Origin: Cynocephalus volans
Taxonomy: Eukaryota; Chordata; Mammalia; Dermoptera; Cynocephalidae
Assembly (NCBI RefSeq): GCF_027409185.1
Contig: NC_084462.1
Location: 26,449,577 to 26,513,576, forward strand
DNA: 64,000 bases
Direction: 5' to 3'
Under the pieces are notes generated by a model. That model was not told the origin of the DNA. It was given only the letters and a program-made list of their open reading frames with translations, and did not search any database. Positions 30,741-41,408 of the stretch are shown piece after piece. The position numbers and the translations under genes were made by a program. Within the stretch, counting starts at the first letter, position 1. Each line of letters begins with the position of its first letter.

Positions 30741-32185
30741 TAAATATAAACACTGACTTCCAATCAAGATGGTGGAGTGGACGGTCCCCAGCCTCACCCT
30801 CTCCCACAATCAACCAATTTACAACTACTAAAAAGCAACGGCTGACGAACTGAGCTGCTAGAGCTCAGGGGAAGAGGAGGAGAGACCTACAGAGTTCATA
30901 AAGGCAGGAGAAGCCATGATGAGACAAAGAAAGGGCCACTCCGATCATTTCAATCCCAGACCACTTCAAGCCTGGCCCTGGTGAGCAAATGGAGCAAGAG
31001 CTGACAAAAGTCACTACTGTGCCCTTTGTATGAAGTTGCTTGGGAGGGCGTTGGTGGCCCCCAGACCAGCAAGACCACTAACAATGTTCCTATGGACCCA
31101 CATAAGAGTGAGGGGCCACAGACAACTGGAAAAAGTAGCCACTCGGAGGTCAGTGAGTCATCACAAGGGACCAGCACATGGCCCATCCCATGGGAAGTGT
31201 TTGGAGTGTGGGTGTTGGGGGAGATGGGCCCACTGGAGGAACACTGGGGCACAGCAAGGACAGCGATGTGCCCTGCAATCAGCACAGGACCTCTCTGTGG
31301 AGACTGGTCAGGAATATAGAACTGCAGGGCGTGCAGTTTGCTGAAAAGACTCAGACCCAGACCAGAGTTTCCACACAACCCAGGTGTACTAGATCTCGCA
31401 AGACCTGGAAGTGCTCACGTGGTCAACCATTAAAACCTGAGCTGCACAAAAATCCTTCCCCAGAGAATCAGCAGCAAAGCAACAATTTAGCTCCACCACG
31501 GGGATCAAGTGCTGGTTCCCTTAGGAAGTTCCCCTATTTTAGAAATAACCAAAGGACAACAAATTAGTTCCAGTGCAGAGTTCAAGTGGTGGAAATAGTG
31601 AATAATCCAACACAGAACTGAAAGAAAAAACAAAAAACCCACAAATCAGAGACAAATTTCTGATATTAACCAGTAAAGATCCAACACCACCAAAGAACAC
31701 CTATAAAACCTAGAAGGACCGGAAGCCCTCCAGGCTCTCAAGCCAGAGTGGCAGAGCCAAGGGCCTCAGCCATGCCGCCCTGACGCCCACATCTAGCCCA
31801 GCTACAACCACCAGGCTGCCGCCAGAAATGCCACAGGCTCGCAAGCTGGGGGGGTGGCCAAGGGCCTTAGCCACACCCCCTGAGGTCCACATCAAGCCCA
31901 GCGATGACCACTGGAAGTCCCCCAGCCTCCCAGGGTTGGGGGGTGCTGACGACCTCAGCCACACACCCTTGAGGTCCGCATCCAACTCAACTATGACTGA
32001 GCTACCGCTGGAAGCTCCCTGGACTCCCTTGCTGGAATAAGGGGGTGCCACGGGCCTTGACCACGACCCCCCTCCCTCCTTTCTCCTCCTTCCACCTTAT
32101 CCCCTCCCCTTCCCCCTCCCCCCAATTACTCAACAATATCTTACAGTGTTAAAAAATAATAAGTAAATAAATAAATATAAACACT
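30741..32185 (+). mobile_element. Composite non-autonomous retroelement (L1-5'UTR-like head, GC-rich VNTR, CT tract, A-rich tail)
   Basis: Perfect 14-base direct repeats TAAATATAAACACT at 30741-30754 and 32172-32185 bracket a 1417-base insert. It starts 'gacttccaatcaagatggtg', like an L1 5' end, and carries about 950 bases of L1-5'UTR-like sequence ('cacaatcaaccaatttacaa'). A GC-rich ~97-base tandem repeat (31718-32090) follows, then a pyrimidine tract, then 'caacaatatcttacagtg' and an A-rich tail. It has no ORF1, ORF2 or protein-coding capacity that I recognise. In layout it recalls hominoid SVA elements, but the parts differ. The head could also be an internally deleted L1. Confidence 0.65.
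31718..32090 (+). repeat. GC-rich tandem repeat, about 97-bp unit, nearly four copies
   Basis: Each unit carries 'gg-aagtcccccagcctc'-like text, a G-run or 'ggccaagggcct', then 'agccaca-ccc-gaggtcc' and 'ca-c-a-cccag-ta-gacca'. Units begin near 31718, 31815, 31914 and 32011, and diverge from each other by roughly a quarter to a third. It sits inside the composite element. Confidence 0.7.
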
Positions 32186-32214
32186 AAAAGTGATTATAAT
32201 GAAAGGTAAACAGC

Positions 32215-32345
32215 AAATATATATATACACATATATACAAGTAAATATACATATAACTATATACATATGTATATGTATATATGTACTCATATGTATGTGT
32301 GTACATGTCTGTATATATACGTGTGTGTATATATGTACATTACAT
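32215..32345. repeat. TA/TG-rich low-complexity tract
   Basis: Alternating purine-pyrimidine sequence of TATA, TGTA and CACA blocks (e.g. 'atatatatacacatatatac', 'gtgtgtatatatgtacatta'). Likely a decayed microsatellite. Confidence 0.8.
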
Positions 32346-33503
32346 AGACACACATAACCATATGTATAAACCTTCTCATGAAAATAAAGAGGTAAAAGAT
32401 GATTTAAACATACCTCCAAAATTACATCTTGTTTAATCACTATTCTCTCTTTTATTACCTTACTAATTTTGGCACCTAATAGGTCAAGTAGAATATTTGA
32501 AATATTAGGTGCCTTGTACCTTCTGATTTTCTGGTGTCCCCTTAGACAAGAATTTCTTTTTCACTTCAAATGACAAACTTATACATCTGGATGCTATAAA
32601 TCTTATTCCAAAGTATTTAGGCTGAAAACAAAATCCACTGTCAACACACACACCACACGTGTGTATGCAACCTGAATATTAGCAGATCACACTAGTTCTT
32701 CTAAAGTTTAAGATGAAATGGTAAATACATGAAAAGACAGACTTACGGTTGTACACATCTGCTTCCATCAAGGTGGGGTAACAGGGGCCAAATTGTCTAT
32801 CTTGAAACAACGGCATTCAAGTCATTGGACTTTAGGCAGTAAAGAACAGTGATTGATGAAAGACCAGAAACAAATGAGGTGAGCCCTCCAATTGCCCAGC
32901 TTACTGCCTGGAGAAAGTTTCCAGGCTGTAGTGCAGGGAGGGGGGACCGAGGAAGAGCCCAGTGGTCTCTCCAAGTTGAGTAGATAGAACCAGAAGTCCA
33001 GGAAGCCAAGACAGCTGGAGTTCACAAGCCAAGTACCAGGAAGGAGGGAGCTGCACCTTGAGGGAATTCTGGAGATTTGTAGAGGAGCCTCCCTCAGTAT
33101 TCAGTTGAGTCCTGATGAGCACATGCATGTGAAGAAACTACCCGAGGCTGGGGAAGAACTGCCTGAAAGAATGAGAGGGAAAAATGCCCGGTGCCTACAC
33201 GGGCCACCCATAGCGCGTGCTCCCAACAGCCAGAGTGAAAACCTCCAAAATTCAGAGAACTTTGGTTAGAGCATGAGGAAGTGTCTTTCTTCAGTAGCAG
33301 GGAGAATTAATTAATCCTAGACAGAACAGCTATGGTTCCACTTAACAAGGTTTAAAAGCAAGACCTAAAAAGAACAAACTGTTTTCAGTAACTTAACTGA
33401 ATTCCAAAACACAACTCAAAATATTTATAAGAGTACAAAAATACCCAGCATCCAACAAGGTAAAGGTCACAAGGTCTGGTATCCAATTAAAAATTCCAGG
33501 CAT

Positions 33504-33842
33504 GTGAAGAAAGAGGAAAATAAAGCCCATAATGAGGAGAAAAGTGAATCAGCCAAAACTGACCCAGAAATGACACTGATGATAGACTTGCTAGACAAGG
33601 ACATTAAAACAACTGTTAAAACTGTATTCCATATGTTCAAGGAGCCAGAGGAAGGATTGAGCTTGTTATGCAGAAATGTGGAAGACATAACTAAGGTCCA
33701 AAACAAACTCCTAGAGATGAAAACTACAATGACTGAGAAGAAAAATACACAAGCAGGGATTAATGGCAGATTAGCCATTGCAGAAGAAAATATTAGTGCA
33801 CTTGAAGGCATAGCAATAAAAACTATCCAAAGTGAAACATAG
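33504..33842 (+). pseudogene. L1 ORF1 N-terminal/coiled-coil fragment
   Basis: 112 codons resembling the L1 ORF1p N-terminus and coiled coil (MKKEENKAHNEEKSESAKTD; LLEMKTTMTEKKNTQAGING; RLAIAEENISALEGIAIKTI). It stops at TAG just before the nested insertion. ORF1p is an RNA-binding trimer in active L1. This copy is broken and only a relic. Confidence 0.85.
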
Positions 33843-33858
33843 AGAAAAAAGACTGAAT

Positions 33859-34264
33859 AAAAATGAACAGACCAACCAAGGTCAAGGGTTCAGATCCCTC
33901 GTCCTGACCAGCCACCAAAAATAATAATAATAATAATAAACAGACCAGACACATAAGGACAAATATTGTTTAATTTCACTTATATACAAAATATCTAGAA
34001 TAGGCCAATACATATAGACAGAAAGTAGATTACAGGTTATCAGGGACTGGTTGGAGGAAGGCATAGGGAGTTACTGCTAAATGGTTACAGAGTTTCTGTT
34101 TTGGAAATGGACAATGATAGCTGCACAACATTGTAAATGTAGTTAATGCCACTTAACTGTACACTTAAAAGTGGTTAAAGTGGCAAATTTTATGTTATAT
34201 GCATTATACCACAATAAAAAAATAAAAGCACATAAAATAAGCTGTTTTTTAAAAAAATGAACAG
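33859..34264 (+). mobile_element. Nested L1 3' end with 12-bp target duplication
   Basis: AAAAATGAACAG at 33859-33870 and 34253-34264 flanks L1 3' sequence ('gacacataaggacaaatatt', 'ttatcagggactggttggag', ends 'ataccacaataaaaaaataa'). It interrupts ORF1 of the host L1 and itself carries a SINE fragment at its left edge. Confidence 0.75.
33871..33936 (+). mobile_element. tRNA-Ile SINE 3' fragment (monomer type)
   Basis: 'accaaggtcaagggttcaga', 'tccctcgtcctgaccagcca', then an (ATA)n tail. The duplicate AACAGACCA occurs before (33865-33873) and after (about 33937-33946). 5'-truncated. Confidence 0.7.
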
Positions 34265-34556
34265 TGCATCAGTGAACTGTGGGACAACTTTAAGGGGAAA
34301 GGAGAAGAAGGGACCAAAATGTGGAAGAAATAATGGCTAAAATTTTTGCAAATTTGATGCAAACTGTAAGCCTACAGATCCAAGAAACTCAACAAATCCT
34401 AAGTGCACGAAACATGAAGAAACTTACATCAAGACACATCATAGTCAAATTGCTTAAAATCAGTGATAAAGAAAAAATCTTAAAAGCAGCCAGAGAAAAA
34501 AGACACATTTGGTATGCAGGAACAAAGATAAAGATGACAACAGGTTTTTCATCAGA
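34265..34556 (+). pseudogene. L1 ORF1 C-terminal fragment
   Basis: The frame at 34321-34556 gives VSLQIQETQQILSARNMKKL and SRHIIVKLLKISDKEKILKA, the L1 ORF1p RNA-binding/C-terminal domain. It continues past the SINE ('cggtagatcaacatctttaa'). Confidence 0.8.
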
Positions 34557-34763
34557 AATAATGCAAGTGAGAGGGCCGGCCCGTGGCTCACTTGGGAGAG
34601 TGTGGTGCTGATAACACCAAGGCCACGGGTTCGGATCCCTATATAGGGATGGCCAGTTAGCTCACTCGGGAGAGCATGGTGCTGACAACACGAAGTCAAG
34701 GGTTAAGATCCCCTTACCGGTCATCTTTTGTAAAAAATAATAATAATAATAATGCAAGTGAGA
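34557..34763 (+). mobile_element. Dimeric tRNA-Ile SINE (CYN-like) with 16-bp target duplication
   Basis: AATAATGCAAGTGAGA at 34557-34572 and 34748-34763. Left unit 'gggccggcccgtggctcact' to 'cctatatagggat'; right unit 'ggccagttagctcactcggg' to 'taccggtcatc'; tail A/AAT-rich. The best-preserved dimer in the window, inserted in an L1 ORF1. Confidence 0.93.
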
Positions 34764-34859
34764 AAACGGTAGATCAACATCTTTAAAGCTGTCAACCTAG
34801 AATTCTATACCCAGCAATCATTTTGCAAAAACAAACACAAAATATAGAGAAAAATAATA

Positions 34860-36313
34860 AAACAAAAAGTTGGTTCTTTGCAAAAAATTAACCAAATTGA
34901 CAAACCTTTAGCTAGACTGGCAAAGAGAAAAAGAAAGAAGACATAAATAACTAAAATTAGAAATGTAGTTGGAACCTTACCTTACACAATATACGAAAAT
35001 TAACTCAAAATAAATTAAAGATCTAAACTTAAGAACCAAAACCATAAAACTTTGAAGAAAACAGTGGGGAGAATCTTCACGACATTGGATTTGGCAACAA
35101 GTTCATGAATGTGACTCTAAAAGCACAGGCGTCCAAAGAAAAAAATAGATAAACTGGACTTTGTTAAAATTAAGAACTTTTGTTCATCAAAGGACACTAT
35201 CAAAAAGCAAGAAAACAACCTACAGAATGAGAGAAAATATTTGCAAATCATATATCTGATAGGGGATTAATATCCAGAATATATAAAGAATTCCCACAAC
35301 TTAACAACAACAAAAAGCAGCAAACAACCCACTTCAAAAATTGGCAAAGGAATTGAATAGACATTCCTCCAAAGTGTATATATAAATAGCCAATGCACAT
35401 GGAAAGATGCTCAATATTATTAGTAATTAGGGAAATGCAAATCAAAACCACAATGGGATACCACTTCACAACTACTAGGATGGCAATTTTTTTTTTTTTA
35501 AAAAAAAAAAGGAAAAATAAGTGCTGGTGAAGATGTGAAGAAATTTGTAACTCTTGAACTCTTGTGAGTTGCTGGTTGAAATGTAAAATGATGCAACCAC
35601 TGTGCACAACAGTTTGGTGGTTTCTCAAAATCATAACCATAGACCCAGATATGCCACTCCTAGGTATATAACCAAAAAAATTGAAAGCAGAGACTTGAAC
35701 AGATATTTGTACACCAATGTTCATAGCAGTGTTATTTACAATAACCAAGAGGTGGAAATGACACGCACGCCCATCAACAGATGAATAGATAAACAAATGT
35801 GGTATATGCATGCATTGGAATATTATTCAGCCTTAAAAAGGAAGGACATTGACATATGCTACAACACAGATGAAGCTTAAAGACGCTATGTGAAATAAGC
35901 CGGACACAAAAGGACAAATATTGTATGATTCCACTTGTATGAGGTGCCTAGAAAAGGCAAATGCATAGGGACAGACAGTAGATTACCAGGGGCTGGGGGT
36001 GGAAGGAATGGAGAATTATTGTTTATTTTATTTCTTTGTTTATTTATTTATTTTTGGCAGCTGGCCAGTATGGGAACCTGAACCTTTGACCTTGGTGTTA
36101 TAACATCGTGCTCTAATCAACTAGCTAACCAGCAGCCCAGGGAATTATTGTTTAATGTGCACAGAGTTTATGCTGGGAATGATGAAAAAGTTTCATGTAT
36201 AGATAGTGGTGATGGGTACACAAATTGTGAATATATTTAGTGCCACTGTATTGTACACTTACAAATGGTTAAAGTGATACATATTAGATTATGTATATTT
36301 TGCCAGAATTTTT
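34860..36313 (+). mobile_element. L1 ORF2 3' part and 3'UTR, sense, carrying a SINE
   Basis: 'aaaagttggttctttgcaaa', 'gataaactggactttgttaa', 'caaaggacactatcaaaaag', 'ggaatattattcagccttaa', 'gattaccaggggctgggggt', 'gtattgtacacttacaaatg'. An old L1 3' end placed inside the ORF1 of the surrounding L1 and later hit by a SINE and an antisense L1. Confidence 0.8.
36013..36154 (-). mobile_element. Monomeric tRNA-Ile SINE, antisense, 13-bp target duplication
   Basis: GAATTATTGTTTA at 36013-36025 and 36142-36154. Body 'ttggcagctggccagtatgg', 'ttgaccttggtgttataaca', 'actagctaaccagcagccc', with the (TTTA)n tail complement at the left. Confidence 0.88.
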
Positions 36314-38543
36314 TAATTTATTTATTTATTTATTTATTATGAATATTTATGAGATACAAAGCTGATTGTCCCCGCTCCTGCCCATATTGTGGGGGCCAGA
36401 TTCATACTAGAGGCATATACATTACCAGAAATTGCTTTTGTACCCTTTGTCCCCTCCCAATTATCCCCCAACCTCCCTCCCCTTCCCTCTCTCCCCTCAA
36501 TTCCAATTTGTAGCCCTAGGAATGTTCCCTCCCTCTGTTGGATCAAGGCACTACTGTGGTCTTTCTTTCCTGCCTTCCTTTCTCTCTTAGCTCCCACATA
36601 TGAGTGAGCACATGCGGTATTTATCCCTCTGTGCTTTGCTTGTTTCACTCAACGTAAGTTTCTCCAGGTTCATCCATGTTGTTGCAAATGGGAGTATTTC
36701 ATTCTTTTTTATGGCAAAGTAGTATTCCATAGTGTATATATACTACAGTTTCCTTATCCAGTCATCTATTGATGGACATTTAGGTTGGTTCCATATCTTG
36801 GTTCTTGTAAACAGAGCTGCAATAAACATGGGAGTGCAGGTATCTCTTCAACATGATGATTTCCATTCCTCTGGATATATACCCAGAAGAGGGATTGCTG
36901 GATCATATGGAAGATCTATTTGTAGTTGTTTGAGAAACCTCCAAATTGTTTTCCAAAGTGGTTGTACTAATTTACAGTCCCACCAACAGTGCAATAGTGT
37001 TCCCTTTTCTCCACACCCTCGCCAGCATTTGTTATTCACCGTCTTTTTGATTATAGCCAGTCTAACTGGAGTGGGTGGTATCTCAATGTAGTTTTAATTT
37101 GCATTTCCCTGATGACTAGTGATGTTGAGCATTTTTTTTGTGTATCTGTTGGTCATTTGTATGTCTTCCTTTGAAAAATGTCTATTCAGCTCCTTTGCCC
37201 ATTTTTTAGTTGGGTCATTTATTTTTTTACTGTATAATTGCTTGAGTTCTATGTATATTCTGGATATTAGTCCCTTGTCAAATGCATAGTTGGCAAAAAT
37301 TTTCTCCCACTCTGTAGGTTGTCTTTTCACTCTGTTGATTGTTTCTTTTGCTGTGCAGAAACTTTTTAGTTTGATACAGTCCCATTTGTTTATTTTTTCT
37401 TTTGCTGCTTGTGCTTTCAGGCTCATGTTCATAAAGCCTGTGCCCAGACCTAACTGCTGAAGTGTTTCACCTATATTTTACCTCAGTAATTTTACAGTTT
37501 TGGGTCTTATACCTAGGTCTTTAACCCATTTTGAGTAGATTTTAGTGTATGATGAGAGATGCATATCTAGTTTTATTCTTCTGCATATGGATATCCAGTT
37601 TTCCCAGCACCACTTGTTGAAGAGGCAATCTTTTCCCCAATGTAGATTTTTGTTGCCTGTGTCTAATGTCAGATGGCTATAACCCTGAGGAGTGATTTCT
37701 GGGTTCTCAATTCTACTCCAACACTGGTCTGAATGTCTATTTTTATACCAGTACCATGCTGTTTGGGTTACTAGAGCTTTGTAGTATAATTTGAAGTCAG
37801 GCAGAGTTATGCCTCTGGCTTTGTTTTGTTTTGCTTTGTTTTTTGCTCAGGATTGCTTTGGCTATTTGGGATCTTTTATTTTTCTATATGAAAGGTAAGA
37901 TTGCTTTTTTCCATTTCTGTGAAGAATATCATTGGTATTTTGATGGGGATTGCATTGAATCTGTAGATTCCTTTGGGTAGTAAAGACATTTTCACAATAT
38001 TAATTCTTCCAATCCAAGAGAATGGAATATCTTTCCATCTTTTTGTGTCTTCTTTAATTTCTTTCAGAACTGGTTTGTAATTCTCATTGTAGAGGTCTTT
38101 CACCTCCTTGGTTAAATTGATCCCTAGGTATCATATTTTTTTGGTGACAATTGTAAATGAGCTTACTTTCTTTATTCCTCTTTCTGTTAATTCATTATTT
38201 GAGTATATAAATGCTGCTGACTTGGGGGCATTTATTTTGTATCCTGCAATGTTACTGAAGTTATTAACCAGCTCTAGGAGTTTTTTGATAGAGTCTTTAG
38301 GTTTTTCTATATATAGTATCATGTCATCTGCAAATAGGGAAAGTTTGACTTCATCTTTTCCAATCTGGACTCCCTTTATTTCTTTTTCTTGCCTGATTGC
38401 TCTAGCTAGTACCGCCAGTACTACATTGAATAGAAGTGGTGAGAGTGGACATCCTTGTCTTGTTCCCATCCTTAAGGGGAAGGCCTTCAATTTTTCCCCT
38501 TTCAGAATAATACTGGCGGTGGGCTTGTCTTGCCAGAATTTTT
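36300..38543 (-). mobile_element. Young 5'-truncated L1, antisense, 14-bp target duplication
   Basis: TTGCCAGAATTTTT at 36300-36313 and 38530-38543, with cleavage at a TTTT/AA site, bracket 2.2 kb. The minus strand encodes the ORF2p RT and C-terminal regions. RT is at 38131-38490 ([20 protein letters not shown], with the catalytic FADD in [12 protein letters not shown]). The Cys-rich C-terminus is at 36848-37039 ([19 protein letters not shown]). Several frame breaks remain between them. The tail is (TTTA)n at the left. Among the least diverged L1s here. Confidence 0.93.
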
Positions 38544-40595
38544 AAAAGGAGGCAAAATAAAACTTTTTCAGACATACAGAAACTGAGAGAGCTTATCACC
38601 TACACTAAAGAAATGTAAAGAGCATCCTGCAAGCACAAGGAAAGTGATACTTGGAAATCTGGATCTACACAAAGGAATGAAGCATTGTTATTTAAGGCTC
38701 TATTAAAAGATAATCAACTGTTTAAAACAAATATTATAACAATGTATTGTTGGGTTTATAATATGTAAAAGTAAAATGTATAACAAATGCACTTTGGTTG
38801 GGAGGTAAGTAATGGAAGTATACTGTTATAAAGTTCTTATAATATATGTGAGATGGTAAATACCACTTGAAGGCTGCCTGTGATGAGTTAAAAATGATAG
38901 TGTAAGTCCTAAAACAACCACTAAAATAAAGTTACATCTAATAAAGAGTAGTTACATCTAATAAGCCAATAAATGAGATAAAATAGAATAATGGAAAATA
39001 TTCAATAAATCCAAAAGAAGGCAGAAAAGGGGGAAAAACAAAGAATAGATGGGACTAACAGCAAGCACACAGTATTATGGTAAATTTAAACCCAATCACA
39101 TCAATAATCACATCACATGTAAATGGTCTAAACACCCCAAATAAAAGGCAGATAATCATGTAGAATAAACCTATGTACCATCTATGAGAAAAGCACTTTA
39201 AATATAAAGACAGAAATAGGTTAAAAGTAAAAGGAAGGAAAAAGATATACCATACTAACACTAATCAAAAAGAAGCTGATATGTTAACGTCACACAACAC
39301 GGAATGGAGAGCAAAGATTATCTAAGATTGTGAAGATTATTTCATAATGATAAAGGGGTCAATTCAAGAGGACATAACAATTTAAACATTTATGTACCTA
39401 ATAATAAAGATGCAAAATACATAAAACAAAAACTGATGGAACTGCAAGGAGAAATAGGCAAATCTGTAAGTTGTAATCAGAGATTTCAGGACCACTCTCT
39501 CAATAATCAATAGAACAGTAGGCAGAAAATCAGCAAGGATATAATAGACTTGAACTAACAACAAACTTGATCTGATTTACATTTATAGAATATTTCACCC
39601 AACAACAGAAAAATAGACAATTTCCTCAAGTGCACGTGGAACATTCACCAAGACAGACCATATTCCAGGCCATGAAACAAGACTCAATAAATTTAAAAAG
39701 ATTCAAGTCATAACCAATGATCACATGGAATTAAATCAGAAATCAATAAAATAAAGATCCTGGAAAATATTTGGAAATTAAATAACATACTTCTAAATGG
39801 GTCAAAGAATAAATCAAAAAGGAAATTAGAGGTAGTTTCCTGGCTGACTTTAGCTCAGGGTTTCCTTCCACTAAGAACCAAGCTGAAAACTTCCCCTGCA
39901 GGGATGGTTCAAGATGCATAGGCACTCTTCAGCCCTTAAAAAAAAAAGAGAAATTAGAAAGTATTTTTGACTGAAAGCACAACATATCAGAAGATGTGGG
40001 ATGCTGCTAAAATAGTACTTGGGGAGAAACCTATTGCACAAAATGCCTACATAAGAAAAGAATGAAAGTCTCAAATCAATAACCTCAGCTTCAACCTTAA
40101 GAAACTAGGAAAAGGAGAGCAAATTAAACCCAAAGGAAGCACAAGAATGGAAAAAATAAAGATCAGTGGGGAAATCAATAGAGAAAAAAAATGAAACCAA
40201 ACGCTGGTTCTTTGAAAAGATCAATAAAATGAACCTTTAGCCAAACTGATCAGGAAAAAAGAGAAATGACCCAAATTACCAATACCAGGACTAAAAGAGG
40301 TGGTATCACTAGAGATCCTACAGATATATAAATGATAATAAGGGAATAGTATGAAAAACTTACACCAATATATTCAACAACTTAGATAACATGGACAAAT
40401 CCCTTGGAAAATACAAATTACCAAAGCTCATTCCAGAAAAACTGGATAACTTCAGTAGCCCTATATCCATTAATGAAATTGAAAATTGAGTTAAAAACTC
40501 TTCCCACAAAGAAGACTCCAGGCCCAGATGATTTCGTTGGTGAATTCTACCCAACATTTAATGATGCTTCACCAAAGAAGCTGTACAGATGGAAC
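38544..40595 (+). mobile_element. Old L1, sense: ORF1 end, spacer and ORF2 to RT
   Basis: Follows L1 in order. ORF1 end ('tttttcagacatacagaaac'); spacer ('ggatctacacaaaggaatga'); ORF2 endonuclease part ('aatggtctaaacaccccaaa', 'tcaataatcaatagaacagt', 'caagacagaccatattccag'); RT approach ('aaacgctggttctttgaaaa', 'actccaggcccagatgattt'). Many breaks. Carries the vault-RNA retrocopy at 39842-39937. Probably the same insertion as 32770-34860. Confidence 0.85.
39842..39937 (+). pseudogene. Vault RNA retrocopy with poly-A and target duplication
   Basis: The 96-base insert begins 'ggctgactttagctcaggg', like the conserved vault RNA 5' end and A box. It has a B-box-like 'gggatggttcaagat' and ends 'ggcactcttcagccctt', like the vault RNA 3' stem and terminator. 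A 10-base A run follows (39938-39947). GAAATTAGA precedes (39822-39830) and follows (39950-39958, first base allowing for the A run), and the similarity between 'ggtagttt' and 'aagtattt' may extend the duplication. Length fits vault RNAs (88-100 in human). The central domain is unlike human copies, as expected. No upstream promoter, so presumably silent. Confidence 0.72.
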
Positions 40596-40796
40596 AACAT
40601 GAAAGGACGCTCAACATACTCATTAGAGAAACGCAAATTAAACATGAGATACCAACACACACTTATGCAACGTCTAAAATTAGAAAGACTGACCACACCA
40701 AGTGTTGGTGAGGATGTGGAACAACTGGAATTTCACCCTTAGCTGGTGAAAATGCAAAATAATTTGGAAGGCAGTTTTGTGTTTTCTTAAAAAGTT

Positions 40797-40905
40797 AAAA
40801 ATATATTAACTCAGTTGGTTAGAGCACAGCCTTATAATACCAAGGTTGTGGGTTCTTATCCCTGTACCAGCCAGCTGCCAAAAAAAAAATATATATATAT
40901 ATTAA
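40797..40905 (+). mobile_element. tRNA-Ile SINE monomer, 5'-truncated
   Basis: 'aactcagttggttagagcac', 'ataataccaaggttgtgggt', 'tatccctgtaccagccagct', 'gcc', A run, then an AT repeat. Flanks 'aaaaatatatta' and 'atatatatatatta' suggest a target duplication. Confidence 0.8.
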
Positions 40906-40963
40906 AAATATAAATACTGTAGAACCCAGCTATTCCACTCCCAGGTATTTAACCAAGCTAAAT

Positions 40964-41408
40964 GAAATCATATGTTCTTGACACAAGGAGAGTCACCAGC
41001 AGAGACCAAAGAAAAGAAGAGGATGTCTCTCTCCACAAAGCCCATTCCAGAGTGACAGAAGAAGCATCTGCTCTATGATAATATTGGGGGACCTCAACAC
41101 ACCCCTCAGCATTGGACAGATCATCTGGGCAACAAATCAGCAGAGTAACCATTACTCTTTCAGAGGAAGAGAAGAAATCTAGGGTTATCAGTGGTGGGAG
41201 GGGGGAGGGGGGGATGGGGAGAGATTGGACAAGGGGCATAAAGAATAAGTACAATTTGTAGCAATATACATACTAATAATATTGATTTGATCAACATACA
41301 GTCAGCATTGAATCCCAAAAATATGTATAATCAATTATGATTCAATTAAAATAATAATAATAATAAAATCCCAGAAGTCTAAGAAAAAACAAAAGAAATC
41401 ATATGTTC
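40964..41408 (+). mobile_element. Mosaic L1-derived insertion with 14-bp target duplication
   Basis: GAAATCATATGTTC at 40964-40977 and 41395-41408 brackets 417 bases made of three L1 parts. Bases 40978-41085 match, as complement, the 5' part of the antisense L1 at about 25570-25690 ('gacacaaggagagtcaccag', 'aagaagaggatgtctctctc'). Bases about 41088-41150 read as the ORF2 endonuclease segment GDLNTPLSxxDRS. Bases about 41160-41390 are a 3'UTR with a G-rich tract and an AAT-rich tail. Best explained as a retrocopy of an internally deleted or spliced L1 RNA. Confidence 0.7.

Larger units (their letters stand above)
32770..34860 (+). mobile_element. Old L1, sense: 5'UTR and ORF1, with nested insertions
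   Basis: L1 5'UTR-type text ('ctacacgggccacccatagc') precedes a degenerate ORF1 (33504-33842). ORF1 resumes at 34265 after a nested L1/SINE block and continues to 'tctatacccagcaatcattt' near 34820. The same L1 probably continues at 38544 ('ggaggcaaaataaaactttt'). Between them lie a later L1 3' fragment and a younger antisense L1. Confidence 0.75.

Noticed and set aside
31026..31567. Overlapping 97-129 codon frames in the composite element head
   Set aside because: They sit in L1-5'UTR-like sequence and do not resemble ORF1p, ORF2p or any other protein I know.
31718..32090. CRISPR-like array of regular repeats
   Set aside because: Eukaryotic DNA; the units are contiguous without unique spacers.
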